64,000 bases of DNA, taken from Burhinus oedicnemus (Eukaryota > Chordata > Aves > Charadriiformes > Burhinidae). Below are positions 23,170 to 35,729 of this stretch, in pieces. The position numbers were made by a program, and so were the translations under genes. The notes under the pieces were generated by a model. It had not been told where the DNA came from and made no database searches. It saw only the letters and a list, made by a program, of their open reading frames with translations. Each line of letters starts with the position of its first letter. Position 1 is the first letter of the stretch. The DNA lies in contig VFFE01007081.1 in assembly GCA_008921705.1 (NCBI GenBank), positions 1,045,011-1,109,010 of the forward strand, written 5' to 3'.

Positions 23170-24619
23170 GTTACTCATAGTGATAAAACTTCTTTTTACA
23201 GCTGTGCAAAGCTTGCTACATCTTTGAATAAATTCTGCATTGCTGCTCATTTTCTAGTGAAATGTCCTTGGCCAAAACCTAGGCATTGGCTCCCCGCCTC
23301 ACCTATCAAACGAAAGAAAATACTTGAGACAGATCTGGCCTTAGAGAACCATTCAAATTCCTGAGAAAGGGGCTTGTGTTTATGCTGTCTGAGTATCTCT
23401 GTTGCAGAAAAGGAGTAAATAAATGAATACTTTTAAATGAATAGCCATACTTTTTGTTAGTGACTCCTTCTCAGCTGGGAAGTTGATGCTTTCAAACAGG
23501 CTGGTGCATGGGCCACATGGAGCCCCTCTCGGAGCCCATGAGCACTGATGGAGAGGCTAGATGGGCTCTACAGGACCAAATGGCTGCAAAGCCACCTGAG
23601 CCAGGCAAATCAAGGGGGTGCTTCTGTTCTAGTAGAAAAAAAAGTCTTTTTAAAAATACATGGTCATCAGGTCACAAAAACAGGGTGAAGAGGGAAGTTG
23701 AGGTAAAGCTGAGGAACTTTAGAGGACAGGGAGAAGGACCTGGAAACGAGGAGACTCACTGGCAAGAAAATGGTGGAAGCATTTGAGAAGTCAAGGTAGA
23801 AACACATATGTAGTGTTGCAGGGGCAGCAAGACTGGAGAGACGTTAAAAGGGCTGTGACAGGTACATCAGGCAGGCAGGGACATGTGCCCAGAGGAGGCT
23901 GGCCAGGGAAGGCCATGGGGCACTCAGTGGTGGTTATTTGTTCCTGAGGAAGAAGCAGCACCTCTCAGAAGACTGCTGGTGCAGTCTGAAGTATTTACCT
24001 CACTGGTGCCATGGACCGAAAGAAACATCGCATTAACACCCAGTAATTTTCTTGATAATTGCATCTGTCTTCGTTAAGGTTGTTTTTTCTCCTAAGGGTC
24101 TTGTAAAACCTCTGCTAACAAATTCCACTTGTTAATGTTTTGCTTGGTGTTTCTGGCTTCTGTTATTAAAATTGTGACATCAGTCACTTCAATCTGTCTG
24201 TTAATGATGAGCAGGCACACAGATGCAGACACACAGACACTTTTTGTCTCAGAACTACTGTTCCTAAGGTGAAAAAGATTTTACTGTTTAACTGAGGCTG
24301 CATGCTGTATCAATTGTCAGCAGGGTCTATACCTGGTGAGGACACAAGCTGGTTTCTAGGAATATTCACTAGGATGTTCCCATCTGGCTTCAATTCTCTT
24401 TGGTACATGCAAATCCGTAGAGATCCAGGTCCCACCAGAGGCGATTTGAAATTGAGCCAGAGTTGAGGTCTGACGGGCACCCTCAGCTCCTCATACCTGT
24501 GAGCCACAGCTGAGCCTAGCGGAGCAGGGCTGGGGGTGGGGGGAGAGCTAATAGGGCTCCTGCTTCCTCTCCTCCCTCATTTAAAAATATCTGTCTTGCT
24601 GTATTTTTGCTTCTGTCAG

Positions 24620-24727
24620 TTAATGTCAGCATCCCATCCACAAGATATAATGTAGAGTCTCTATGCCCTGTGGAAATTTGGAGAGTGCATTCTTTCATCA
24701 GGGTCTTCACAAAGTGCTCACAACTGG
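24620..24727 (+). other. Candidate internal exon, unidentified
   Basis: A textbook acceptor (a pyrimidine-rich run ending TTTTTGCTTCTGTCAG) precedes 24620, and a strong donor (CTGG|GTAAGTTT) begins at 24728. The 108-nt interval is open in one frame (phase 1 in, phase 1 out), starting NVSIPSTRYNVESLCPVE. I do not recognise it. About a third of random 108-nt intervals would have at least one open frame, so the splice-site quality is the main evidence. It may be a non-coding exon or chance. Confidence 0.22.
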
Positions 24728-24855
24728 GTAAGTTTATAGGCAATTAAGAAACACAGAGCTCTAAAAATAACAGTCTATTTATAGTCTGTTTATAATCTAT
24801 TGTGTTGCTACCGTAGTGGTCACAGTTTTCCCTAGTTTGCAAGATATGTTGTAGG

Positions 24856-24904
24856 TTTTTTGTGTTTTGTTTTTTGTGTTTTGTTTTTTTTTTTTTAAAA
24901 AAAA
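24856..24904. repeat. T-rich tandem ending in T13A8
   Basis: Two near-copies of TGTGTTTTGTTTTTT are followed by 13 T then 8 A. The T/A junction is self-complementary over 8 bp. This is low-complexity sequence, perhaps a decayed retroposon tail. Confidence 0.7.
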
Positions 24905-27728
24905 GAGTTAAGTAAATAAGGACTGCTATAATGGTTGAGTGGATTAATGTTATGCTTTAGGCTCTTGGTTTTCTTAGATTCTGAAGCCAAATTGTTCATC
25001 AGCTATAAAATTTATTAAATCAAAAGGACTAAAGAAGACCTTTAAAACTGCAGGAGGAGAACAGGCTACATTCTCAATCTGCTTGCAAAAAAATCTGTTG
25101 CTTGCTTGTCGTCTGTCCTAGGTTTGCCTGTGCTAATCAATATTTGCTCCATCATTGATTAGGGCAGGGGTGGACAATAAGGGAAAGTGGTAACATGGAC
25201 TGATCTGCAATACAGAAAAGGGAAGAAAAATACAAGTGTGTAATAGACTGCTATTTTTATTTATGGGTTTCTGTACCCAAACTAACACTTCCTTACATTA
25301 GCTTCTCTGTACAGTTTTGTTTAACTCCTAGCTGAATTAATGAGAGGAAACTATGTCCTAGGCATTAAGGAGTCGGAACTGGATGCTAGAGAGATCCCTA
25401 TTTACAGACTACTAAATTATATGAGGAGCGCTGCTGTACAACGTGCTGAGCATATGTTTAATAGGAACTGCAAGGTTGAAGACCCGCTAAAATCATTTGG
25501 AAATAAGTCACTTGCATGGCTTCCTTCATGTGCCTTTAGGCAATTACATATTTAAACTCTCAGCATCTCTATCTTCTCTTTCAATGAACAAAGAGCTACA
25601 AAAAATGCTTTTAAAATCCTATTCAGTCAATGTCCAGTACTGGTTTATATTCCTACCTAATTTTGGTAGGTTATTTTTTGTTGAAAGAAATGCAGGCTTC
25701 CTGTGCATAAAGGAAGACGCCACAATCTGGAGGGGTGAGGGGAAAACACATATTTTTACAGTGAAGTCCTATTATAGATAATGCTTCTTCTGCATTCGTT
25801 TGGATGAGAACTGCAAGGTAATAATGCTTAAACCTTTCAGTCTATGTTTTGCAACAGATGAAAAAAAGGCATGACCTTATTGCCTAGCAGCCATTTGCTA
25901 TCACCTGGAGTGTTACGAATTTGGAGATAGTGGAGTGTAAACCACTCTTCTTGTTATGCTTGGTTTTTGGACTTGATTGTTTCAGCCTTGTGAGGGTTTC
26001 ATTGTTAGCACCCAGCCCAATTAGTTACTTGGCCTTTCATCATAGCCACCAGTTTATGGAGCAATAGCTCAGAGGAAGTATCTGCGCGCTGGACAAGAGG
26101 AATGGCTGCATTACTTCACTGAAAAGGTACTAATTTCTAGATTGTTACTTGCTGGGAAAAAAAGAGTTGGGACAAGTTATCAGCAAGGCTTTATCTGGAT
26201 GTTTATCAGATAACTCTGGGTTAATGTGAAAGGTTCACGGCCAAAGCCAACATGCAGTTTAAAAGAGAGTCCTTAAACCATCCTGCCTTCTCCTCCCTCC
26301 CCACGTTTAAAGAGGATAGGGCACAATACCTGGAAAAATGGTTATGTAAGAGCTCAAGACAAAGCTTTTGGATGTAAGAGGATACAAACGAGAATGCAGC
26401 TGCAAGGGTTGTATCTGCACTGAGCAACATCTGCCTGCCTGAGCAGTTTCGACTAGGAAGTTGAACAGGGCTGGTGCTTTTGAACTGAATTTTGCTGTTC
26501 TCCACCAATGTCCCTGGATAGCACACTCTAGCTGGCTGGAGCCTGAGTGCCACATACTGCCAGGAGGGCTGTTGTCTCCTAGCCAGGGAGTCCTTCCCGG
26601 TGAGGCCCTGGGACATCACCAAACCGAAGGGCGTGGCTCCCTCTGTGAAGCGTGGAGGCCCAGGTCTAGGGTGTGTAAAAGCCAGGGGCGTAGTGAACCT
26701 CATGGGTCTTCAGAGACTATTTCCATCAAAGCTGTGCTGGCAGAGACATCCGTTTAAGCGCTGGTAGCCCTTTTATAGGCCTGGCATGGGATTTGTCTCC
26801 TTCTGTCAACATCTCTTGATTGGGATTTCAAATAAGTCATTAACTGGAACTGGGCAAAGTAGAGGGCTATCTCATCCAAGGAGATGGCTCAGGAAGAGCC
26901 TTTCTGAATAATACTCCAGATCTCTCACAGAGGTATTCTGCAAATTTAGGGTAAAGCACAGGGCTTCATTCCTGTTTCTGTTGTTTTGTGATTCAGCCCC
27001 TTCCCTTCCCGGGGAAGGTTTGTTCACAGCCGTTCTTTTTGGCACAGCCTTGTGTCATCAGATTTTTTGTAAACCTCAGCCTAAGGGCATGTGATCCTGA
27101 ATCACTTCTTTTCTACTGAAAAACCCAAGAACTGTTTTTAGACAAAGCCTTGGCTCATGGTGTTTTTTGCAGGAGAGGCAAGCAGAAGAGCTGTCCCGGG
27201 CCATGTTTTGCTGCAGTGCTTGGTTGGTCTGTCCATGTAATTTCAAAACTGCTGATTCATTTCCAGACTTTGAAACTAGTGACCCCAAACATGCCCCTTT
27301 TCTAACTTGAGGAACATTTTTTTCATGGTATGTAGACAAATGACATGTTAATGTAAATCGTCAGGCTTAAGCTAGAGTTAATCTGATTTGCTGTACAGAA
27401 GGCAAAACAAGCAAATTCCTTCAAGGCTGTTCCTCAGATTCAGCCATTAGCTCCAGTCATAGCCTCTTTCTGTAGCTGCCAAAATGGGAGCACTCGTCAG
27501 AAACCAACGTGCTTCAGCACGGGGAGCGTAACAGCCAACAGGAGCAATACCTGACCCATCCCTCTGCAATCTAAACCAGTGCACAAAGGCAGCTTTGCCA
27601 GAGCACTTTCCAGACTCTCTCCTTCTCCCAGCAATGCTTTTGAGTCAGGGCGTGAGCAGAATTCAGCAAGGCAGAAACATCGCCACTTCTCCCTCTCTCC
27701 TTTTTTGCCTCTGGGGCAGCTTCCTAAT

Positions 27729-27750
27729 GGGGAGGGGGAGAAGGGGTGGG
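27729..27750 (+). other. G-quadruplex motif
   Basis: GGGG-A-GGGGG-AGAA-GGGG-T-GGG on the plus strand: four G-runs of at least three with loops of 1-4 nt. No promoter features were seen beside it. Confidence 0.6.
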
Positions 27751-28140
27751 TGGAAATTAAGCCTGTGAGTCATATGGGGAAAGTTCACTACAGGTCACAC
27801 AGTGGTATACCCTAGTTGAAAAGGGCTGGATGCGGTGCTGGTGAAACAGTCTCTCGTCACTGGGCTTTCCATACAGGAATATGGTATTGTGCACCTGCAT
27901 AGGAGATCGTGGTACGGCAGCCATGTTTCTGAAATCAAATTAAAAAGCAGGTGTGAGATGCAGTAAAGGCATGGGATGGGCAAGTTTCTCTAGAGATATG
28001 GATGTCTGAGCTAGTGCATGTGCACACTTGTGGGGGTTGCTTGCACAAGAACAGGTTCAGCTCAGGATAAAGAGAATCCTTAGGAGATGTGTCCCTTTGC
28101 TTTTGGTTTGAATTTCACTTCACTCTCGAAAAATGTCTAG

Positions 28141-28255
28141 GGACTCAGCTGGTTCCCTCAGGACGTGAAGGATATGTGAACCGCAAATCAGCCTTTAGGT
28201 ATTTCCAATTACAGAAAGTACAGATCTTGCAGAACCACCTCTTAGCTGCTTACAG
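28141..28255 (+). other. Candidate internal exon, unidentified
   Basis: A pyrimidine-rich stretch ending CTAG precedes 28141, and the donor ACAG|GTAAGC follows 28255. One frame is open over the 115 nt (phase 1 in, phase 2 out) and includes NRKSAFRYFQLQKVQILQ. That frame stays open upstream to about 28069. I do not recognise the sequence. An open run of this length is common by chance, and the acceptor is only moderate because several purines interrupt the tract. Confidence 0.17.
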
Positions 28256-29584
28256 GTAAGCTTCTAGATGGATGCACCTACTACTTGGTCTAAACAAGCT
28301 AAATATCCGATTGAGCTACATTTTGTAGCAGAGAAAAAAACTCAAATAATTAACATCTAGTAGAGTACTCCTCTTCTAATTGTTGAATGTGTGTATTAGC
28401 TACCAGTGAAGCAAATACTTACAGCCTATCCAGCTAAATGTGATAAATATGTCTTTGGAAAATAATTGATTAAGGTAATTTAAAATAAAGCAAAGTGAGA
28501 CTGGACCATGGCTCCAGGTATCAAATCCCATTTCCCTATGCTTTCAGGTTGTTGTAATTTAATATTCCAGGGTGTATGTGATTTACCAAACAAGAAAAAC
28601 TATACCTTTTATTGAGATTGATATCTAAGCTGTTAATGTAAGGTACAGTTCATGCTCTTCTGATTAAAAAATGTCTGCACTATATTCACTTCTGAAGAGA
28701 ATTCCTTTTTCACTCTTCCACAACTGCTCATGTTTAAAAGGATGGAAAAATAGACAGGAAAGGTGGAGAGGATGAAACTTTGAACTTACTGTTTTGGAGA
28801 GAGTATCCCTGCCAGATGACTCAGAATTCAAGCTGCTGCTCACTTTGCAATGCCAAGTGAAAGTCAAGTACCAACTTCAGTGATGTGAAAGAGGAGACTG
28901 GATTGGACTGAAACACATTGGCCAAAAAGTGAGGTGGACCTGTTTAGTTGTATGCCACCATCCTGTAATCTTTCTGGGCTTTCCTCCAATAGATGCATCC
29001 TGTAAAACAAAGATGGAGCAAGAAAGAGAAAGCATGCAGGGTCACTGCCTACAATTTTTAATAATGAGAAATAGTTTGAATGATCTGTTGGCCATGTTCC
29101 ATAGCCTGCAGTTAACTTAGCTAGAGCATTAAGTATTTATCTGTGAACTTAAGTGTTCTGGCTGGACAGCATGATGATGCCCTAAAAGGAAAGAGAACTT
29201 CTGACATTATTTTACATTAAATTCTTGTGAATTAACTAGGGAAACATGGTCTTTAGGAAACTGGGTTGGGTGAAAAAATTATTATCTCCAGATAAGCTGC
29301 TCTCTGGATGTGGTTATCAATGTTTCAACTTCAAAATAGAATGAGATATCAAGTTGGATTCTTTGTATAAAAGGGTGCTTTGGGGTTTGGTTTTTTGTTT
29401 TTACAAAGCATGAAGGAATAATCTGTTCTCAACCCTTCAAAAATAGAGCAAAAACCTCCGAGTTTATTGAGCATTTTGCTCAGTGAGCTTTAATTGCAAC
29501 AACAGAGTTAGAGATCAGGTGCTAGGGGAAAAAAAACAAAACAAACCCAACCAAAACATCAATCTAAAAGTAAAGATAATGAGA

Positions 29585-29690
29585 TATTGTCTTAGACTTG
29601 GGAAGCTGTGAAGATCTTTAACAACAGGTTGGACAAACATCAATCAGAAATGACAAGACTGAAGCTGGACCCGGGCACACACTGTGTGCC
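29585..29690 (+). mobile_element. CR1-family LINE 3' fragment
   Basis: The segment including GATCTTTAACAACAGGTTGG and ACAAACATCAATCAGAAATG closely follows the CR1 3' region pattern 'agatctttaagaacaggttggacaaacatctgtcagggatg'. The characteristic terminal octamer repeat of bird CR1 is not visible, so the 3' end is lost or unrecognisable. It lies on the same strand as the 20.7-kb copy. Confidence 0.6.
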
Positions 29691-32600
29691 TTCATAAAGT
29701 CCTTTCTAACCATCTTGTTGTATAGTGCTGTAACTTATGCATAAAGCTTACATTTGAAAAGCAACACACACATATTGCATTCATGGAAAGGTTAACTTCT
29801 AAATGGCTGAACCAGAAGTGAGGTCTTTTTCTCCTAAGAAATTGGAAAATACGAAATTGATAATGATGTACTGAGTAATTCTTTCCACTGCACCATCAAA
29901 TTACATGCTTGCATCTGTCAGCCATATGCCATTCCAGTCTTTCCTGTCTTGATTTCATTAATAGCACTGGGCCAAACCAGGCAGAATTCCTGTTTGTGTA
30001 GGCAGGTGACCTCTCTCTTCTTGCTGTCTGTTTTAGTGATTATAACCCCAATAGTATGACATTTTAAAATCACATACTTCATTATTACGTGCAACTTAGA
30101 GTTAGTTCCTAGATGGCAGAAAGAAAAATGCACTGTTTATTTTCAGTCCCCTGTTTCTTGCACCTTACAGGGACCCCCGTTTATGCTGTGTTCTTCCTGG
30201 GTTGCTTGTTCTGTACCACATCCCGCAGTGGGGCTGCAAATCCTAGGAGGAGCTGTTGTAATACTGACAATGATCTCAGCTGACATGAATATGAACTCTG
30301 TGCTTTGTCTGAAAATAATTATTCCAGTGAATTGATCCTCTACTGAAGTGATGGCTTGACCTCCCCACACTGAGTTATTCCCTTCGAAAACTCTGTGGGA
30401 CACATGCGGGAGCCTGTTTTTGTAAGGCTGGATGACAGTTCAGAGATACGGGAGGTAATTGTTCTCTGGCAAAAAGAAAATCTCAGTGGGACAGATATGC
30501 TAATAGACTTTTGCTGCTTTAATGAAAAGGCACCTAAATGTGTGCTGCTGTGCCCAGAATGCTTTTGGAAGATAAAGCCCAGGCTCTCTAATACAGCTAA
30601 GAAACTTGGATGTGATTGCAGTTTTGGGACTGGGGGTGGGGGTTGCTTTCTTCGAAATGGTGAATAATTATCACAGCCCATTTTATAACCTTGCTAAGAA
30701 CGTATTGCAATAGGGTTAATTCTTAAACTTCCTCCCAAATGTTTCTCAAGATTTTCTCTGTGCCCGTGAACATGAGCTGGAAACCCTCAGGCTCCCCATG
30801 AAAACCCTTGTGATTCAGGTGGGTAGTGCAGTGATTATCCCGCTGGTGCCGCATGTCTGCGAGCCACGGGGAGCAGACAGGCCAGGAATAGGTTTCTGGT
30901 TTTTAAACACTTGGCAAGTGCTGGGAAGAGGTAACAAGGACAGAAGTTTTGTCATGTACAAGAAGCAAAATGCTGCACTGCTGCAAAAATTGCGGTGCAA
31001 TGAGGAAGGTCTTTATATTTACGGTATTATTCAGAGGCCTAAGTCATGCTACCCCAAGACACTTCCTCCACAGACAGAAGAAAAGGGTTTGGACCTAGCT
31101 GAACCTCATTCACCACAGAGGATGCCAAGTCAATGGCTTTTTTCCCTGATTATGTTTAAATTATTTTATTTACTGAAGGGGCTGCTTTCTCCAAAATTAT
31201 GGTTTCCCTGACCTGTCTTAATGTTCAGCACAGTTCTGTGGTTTTATAGTCTCTTCACATTAACTTTACAGTAGAGTTAATATGGTAGAATGACTTCATG
31301 CCAGAATCTCTCAACATATTTTATTTAAAAAAAAAAAAATCGAAACCACAAAACAAAACATTTTGCTCTCAAAAGAAAAGGGGTGCTCAATCATTTCAAG
31401 ACTCATCTAGCTAATGTGGAGGTGAGTTGTTTTGCTTTAGGAGTATTTTTAGAAAGACCTAGTCTTCACTTGTACTCAAAGCAATTTTTTCTATCCTTTC
31501 TCAGTCCTCAGTTCCCCCATGGACAGTGTCTTTTCCTGGCATCAAGTCTCTGGTTAAGAGAGATTTACAACCCTTTACCAGAACGGAGTAGATACTTGGC
31601 CCTCCTATCTAAATCTCTGTTTCCTAACTGACTACTTCTGATTTGGGAATCTTTAAGCTGTTTAAGAGGAATGGTATTATTTTTTCCATGTAGATCTCAA
31701 TTTTATTCTTATCTCAGATTTTATTCATCTTTATCCTGGGCCATTTTGCCAAGAAGAAAATGTTGTCTTTACATTTCAATTTATTGTAGCAATCTATGTA
31801 AAAAAAACTTAACAACAAATGTCACTTCCCTTGAAATTGAATCCCCCAACTGTTGTTTACTTTGCAAAAAATAAAACTTTCAAAGGTAAATATATAGCTT
31901 CTTATGCTTCCAGCAGAGCTAACAGATTTTGAAGTCTGACGTAACATGGTCAATTCTATTTGAATCAGTTCCATTTCAGCATTTCTACCTAATATAACCA
32001 AACTGGCAGAAAAATTATTCATTTGCTTGTTGAGGAGGTAAAGCATAATCTTCTGGGGTTTTTTGGTGCTTTTTTTTTTTTTTTTCCCCCCACCCCTTAA
32101 ACTGACAGACTAACAGCTGCCTCTACAAAGAGGTCCCCTTTCTATCCAAGAGTGGTAGATGCAGGATAGAGTATGAAGACTGCCCTGAACTGGCCAGGTT
32201 GTCTCTGGGGTGGGAAGAGGTGGACCTAAAGTGAATTCTTCAGCTCTCAAGCAAGGGAAAAAATATAATCCACTGCCCAGAAGTTTAGGAAGAGGCTTGG
32301 AGTGGCTATCTTGTTGTGGATCCTCGAACTCACTTTTAGATATGGACCCCCAGCCTTCTCCAAGTCTAGGTGCTCTTCTGTGCTGCAGGGAATAAGGAAG
32401 GGAACAGACTTGCTCAGAGCAGGTTGCTCATGTTAGTGCAGCGAGCGACTGGAGTGAGGTCTTGCCTACGTGTGGGATTATATTGTTTTATATGTTGGCA
32501 TATGTGGGAATAGGGTAAATCACTTTTATTTAGGCTAGTGCAACTTCTACAAGTGCCTATAGCCTTACAATTTAGGAGTGAACCAGTAGTTGATACTATT

Positions 32601-34085
32601 TCTGAGCTACCTCAAAAAATATTAATTTTCTGGATGACTTGGCTAGTATTCAAGTAGTGTGTAAAAGGGCCTTTCATCATGTACAAGTAAATGCCAGACT
32701 GAGATAAACATGGCTGAAGTGAGGGAAAGATTTCTAGCATCCTCTAATGTGATAAGAGAAAACTGTAGGATCCTCACACAGAATCTAGACTGGCTTTTTT
32801 TTTTTAAGGAGCAATAATTAAGTTTTATTGGGATGATATTGTCAGAGTTTATATCTGGTGACAAAATATATTTCTTTACTTCAGTTATTTAATGTGGTGG
32901 TGGTGGTGTGTGATGTTATTGCTGAAGTTGACTTGATTAGCTTGGACTGAACCCATCTTGTTGCCCTTTGATCCATTTATGAAAGTTCATATATTATTGC
33001 TTCATTATGAAGTAAGCAATGGAAATATTAATAGCATAAAGACTTCAGTCTCCATCACAGTTAGGATTTCAGTATGACCGAATCTGTCACCAAAACCACT
33101 GGAAAGTGTAAATCATAGACAAACGTACCTTCCCTTATCCACACTTCTCACTGGCTTTGGAGGAAGCACTCGTTTAATGAATGGGGCTTCTAGAGGATTA
33201 TGGAAGGTGGTAGGGATACTAGACAGCTCCTTTATATCAATAGATCATGTAATGCTCATCTGCAACAAAAGGAAATGCACTTCACACTGTTGAAAATGCT
33301 GATCTCTTCTCTTTTTACTACATACCAGTGACACATCATTCACAGCTACACAGCTGTGGTTTAGAAGTGGGCCTGTAAGTTTTTGGTATGGTGCTATTTG
33401 ATAGGACCGTGCTAACAGCTTAACAGTATAGACAATCACATTGCCATCCCCAGGAACAAAGTCAAGCATTATTTAATTAATGAGGACAGACAGCACCAGT
33501 ATTCCCTTTTTGAGAGTGTTCCTGGGGAGCTGCAGTGAAATGACAGAAGCTCTACTGGTATTTAGCTACTGAAAATCTGATAGTTAATTGCCAAGAGGAA
33601 AGCACAGTTAAACAATCATCTCTTTGATTTTAAGAGATCACTCTCCTTTTAAGATCTCTTCATCTGTTACATGCATGCTTTTGTAGGGATGGTGTTCAGA
33701 TCCATGATACCTCCTTCTTGAAAAACTGTCAGTTGTGGTAAACAGTGTCCATATTTATCCTGAAATCCAGGTAAGCTGCTGTTCTGGATCTGTAGTTTGG
33801 ATGTATCGGAATTAATCTAGAAGTGAGGTGCTATGCATCGTCAACTTAATATGATATTAGAAAAGAGACTACAGGTCAGACTAAGGATCCTAGCTATTAC
33901 AGTGGCCACATATGGAGGCATTTGGAAAAGTGAAAACAGTGCAAACGTGGGTAACTCCTAACATTCTCCCAGCTACAGCCATTATTGTCTTAGGGAATGT
34001 TGTATAATGAACCTTGTCATTTTGTTTGCTCTGAACCTGGCTCCAAATGGCTTTCATTAATGCCTCATTACTTTTACTGGCAAAG
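29691..34085. other. Non-coding stretch, no gene recognised
   Basis: Short open frames only, none with a recognisable domain. Low-complexity elements include an A-run near 31328-31339, a T/C-run near 32070-32092 and a short TGG repeat at 32894-32910. Near 33615-33642 there is a small 7-bp inverted repeat (ATCTCTT / AAGAGAT). Confidence 0.6.
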
Positions 34086-34089
34086 AGGG

Positions 34090-35720
34090 CAAACAAGCAA
34101 TCCCTTTTTAACCTATTCGTGAGCTTCATGATTTTTTAGACCTCTACCATATCCCCCTTTGGTCATCTCTTTTCTGACCAAGCAGTCCAATCCTGTATCC
34201 TTGCTATTTGTTGCTTCTCACCTCTGAATCTGTTCCAGACTCTTACAAGAGATGAGGAGACTGCATGTAATATTCATGACGCAAATGAACCATGGCATGA
34301 ACAATGGTCTCATTTTGTTCTCTGTTTATCACCTAATAGTGCCTAAACTTTAAGTTTTGAGCATTGCAAAGTATTGAGCTGGTGTTTTCATGGAGCTTCC
34401 TATTACATTTATATAGTTATATATTATGTTCCTATTTCTGTTATAGTCTCAAGGTACCAATTCTGAGTGGTAATGGTCAGCTCAGTAGTAAGAGCCATCA
34501 TTTATATATGTGAAGTTGGGGTTGTGCATTTTCTTCTGTGCATCCTTTATTACCACCTACACTGAATTTCCACTGCTCCTTTATTGTCCATTCAGCTGTC
34601 TGGTCCTGCTGTTTTTCTGTTGACCCTCGTCCTTAATAACTTAATATTTACAAAATAAGAAAACTTTCTTACTGCATTGTTCAGCCTCTCTCAGGTCCTT
34701 CACCAGGCTGAGAACCAGCATGAGTCCAGGTAGAACCAGTAGTCAGCAAGAAATGACCATTTACTTCCTACCTCTGTTTCCACTCCTTTCAACTGATTAC
34801 TTGTCTATGGTAACACCTTCTTCTTATGTGCTGTAGTTGCTTTTTTTTCTATGGCTTTAATAAGATATCCTTTTGGAAATCTAAGTAGATACTATCGTCT
34901 TTATCACTCTTATCCATAGATTTTTCTTGCCCCCTTCAAAATATAGGTTTGCAAGGCTTTAACTTGTCTTAAAAGCCATGTTGACTCCTCAGGTTGATCA
35001 TTCAGATGTCTTAATTCTGTGGGTTTTTTTATTGAAGTTGCCGCTAATTTGCCCACTATGAAGACGAGGTCTTGAAACTGTTTGTTAAAAATTGACATCA
35101 CATTTGTCGTGTTCCTCATGTACTGATGCAATGACAGTCTGCATGCTCTGCTTGGTAATTCAGTTATTTCATCCCTGAGTTTCTTTAGAGCTCCTGCGTG
35201 AATACCATCTGGTCTTGGCAATGGCAATTTGTTAAGTTCATTTTGTCAATTTGTTCCGTAACTTATTCTGCAGTTACTTCAATTTCAGACAGATCCTCTA
35301 AGTTGCTTATTTAAAAAAAAATCCTCCAAAAGACCCCCACCATTTTTTGGTTTTGCTATGGGAATCTTGCCAGCTTCTCTCAGAATGAACAGCAGCGCAA
35401 AAAATAATGTGTCATCTCTTCATAGGTTTCCGCTTTTACATTATGATCAATTGACTCTTTGTAATCTTTGACAGGTTTTCTGCTCCTGATATACTTAAAA
35501 GTAGATTTATTACTGATACCTTTTATCCATTGTGCCTCAGTATTTTTGTCTGCTTCACTGTGTATTTAGGTTTTAATCTGCAGGAGTTCATGATCCTTTT
35601 TATTCAGCTCATTTGGACACGTCTTCAGCTTTCTGAGGGCTGCCTCTGTTAACATACCATGTAACAATATTGAACACCTTTTGCTCCCTCTTTCAGGGAT
35701 TTCTCAGTAAATGGTATTTA
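34090..35720 (-). mobile_element. Ancient CR1-type LINE relic (RT 3' half plus 3' region)
   Basis: Read on the plus strand, several blocks match the antisense of amniote CR1 consensus in the right order. They are CTCTACCATATCCCCCTTTG with GGTCATCTCTTTTCT (34142-34177), GAGTGGTAATGGTCAGCTCAG (34464-34484), AAAGCCATGTTGACTC (34971-34986), AAAATTGACATCACATTTG (35088-35106), GAGCTCCTGCGTGAATACC (35189-35207) and TTTCTGCTCCTGATATACTT (35475-35494). The minus-strand frame at 34910-35227 starts MPLPRPDGIHAGALKKLRDE, corresponding to the RT motif GPDGIHPRVLKELADE. The element is about 1.6 kb, heavily diverged, frameshifted and inactive. Confidence 0.85.
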
Positions 35721-35729
35721 TTCACCTCA

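Larger units (their letters stand above)
21090..29580. other. Non-coding stretch with scattered low-complexity tracts
   Basis: No firmly supported gene is present. It holds a 17-nt T-run at 22681-22697, a T-rich tandem at 24856-24896, a CTCF-like motif (23155), a G-quadruplex motif (27729) and two exon-like segments listed separately (24620-24727, 28141-28255). The minus-strand 160-codon frame at 26221-26703 shows no domain. The segment 23040-23240 looks like it might be conserved, but this is untested. Confidence 0.5.

Noticed and set aside
24530..24546. G-rich run resembling a quadruplex
   Set aside because: Only three separated runs of three or more G are present, below the usual four-run definition.
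26221..26703. 160-codon minus-strand open frame
   Set aside because: No recognisable domain; overlapping frames on both strands suggest composition, not coding.
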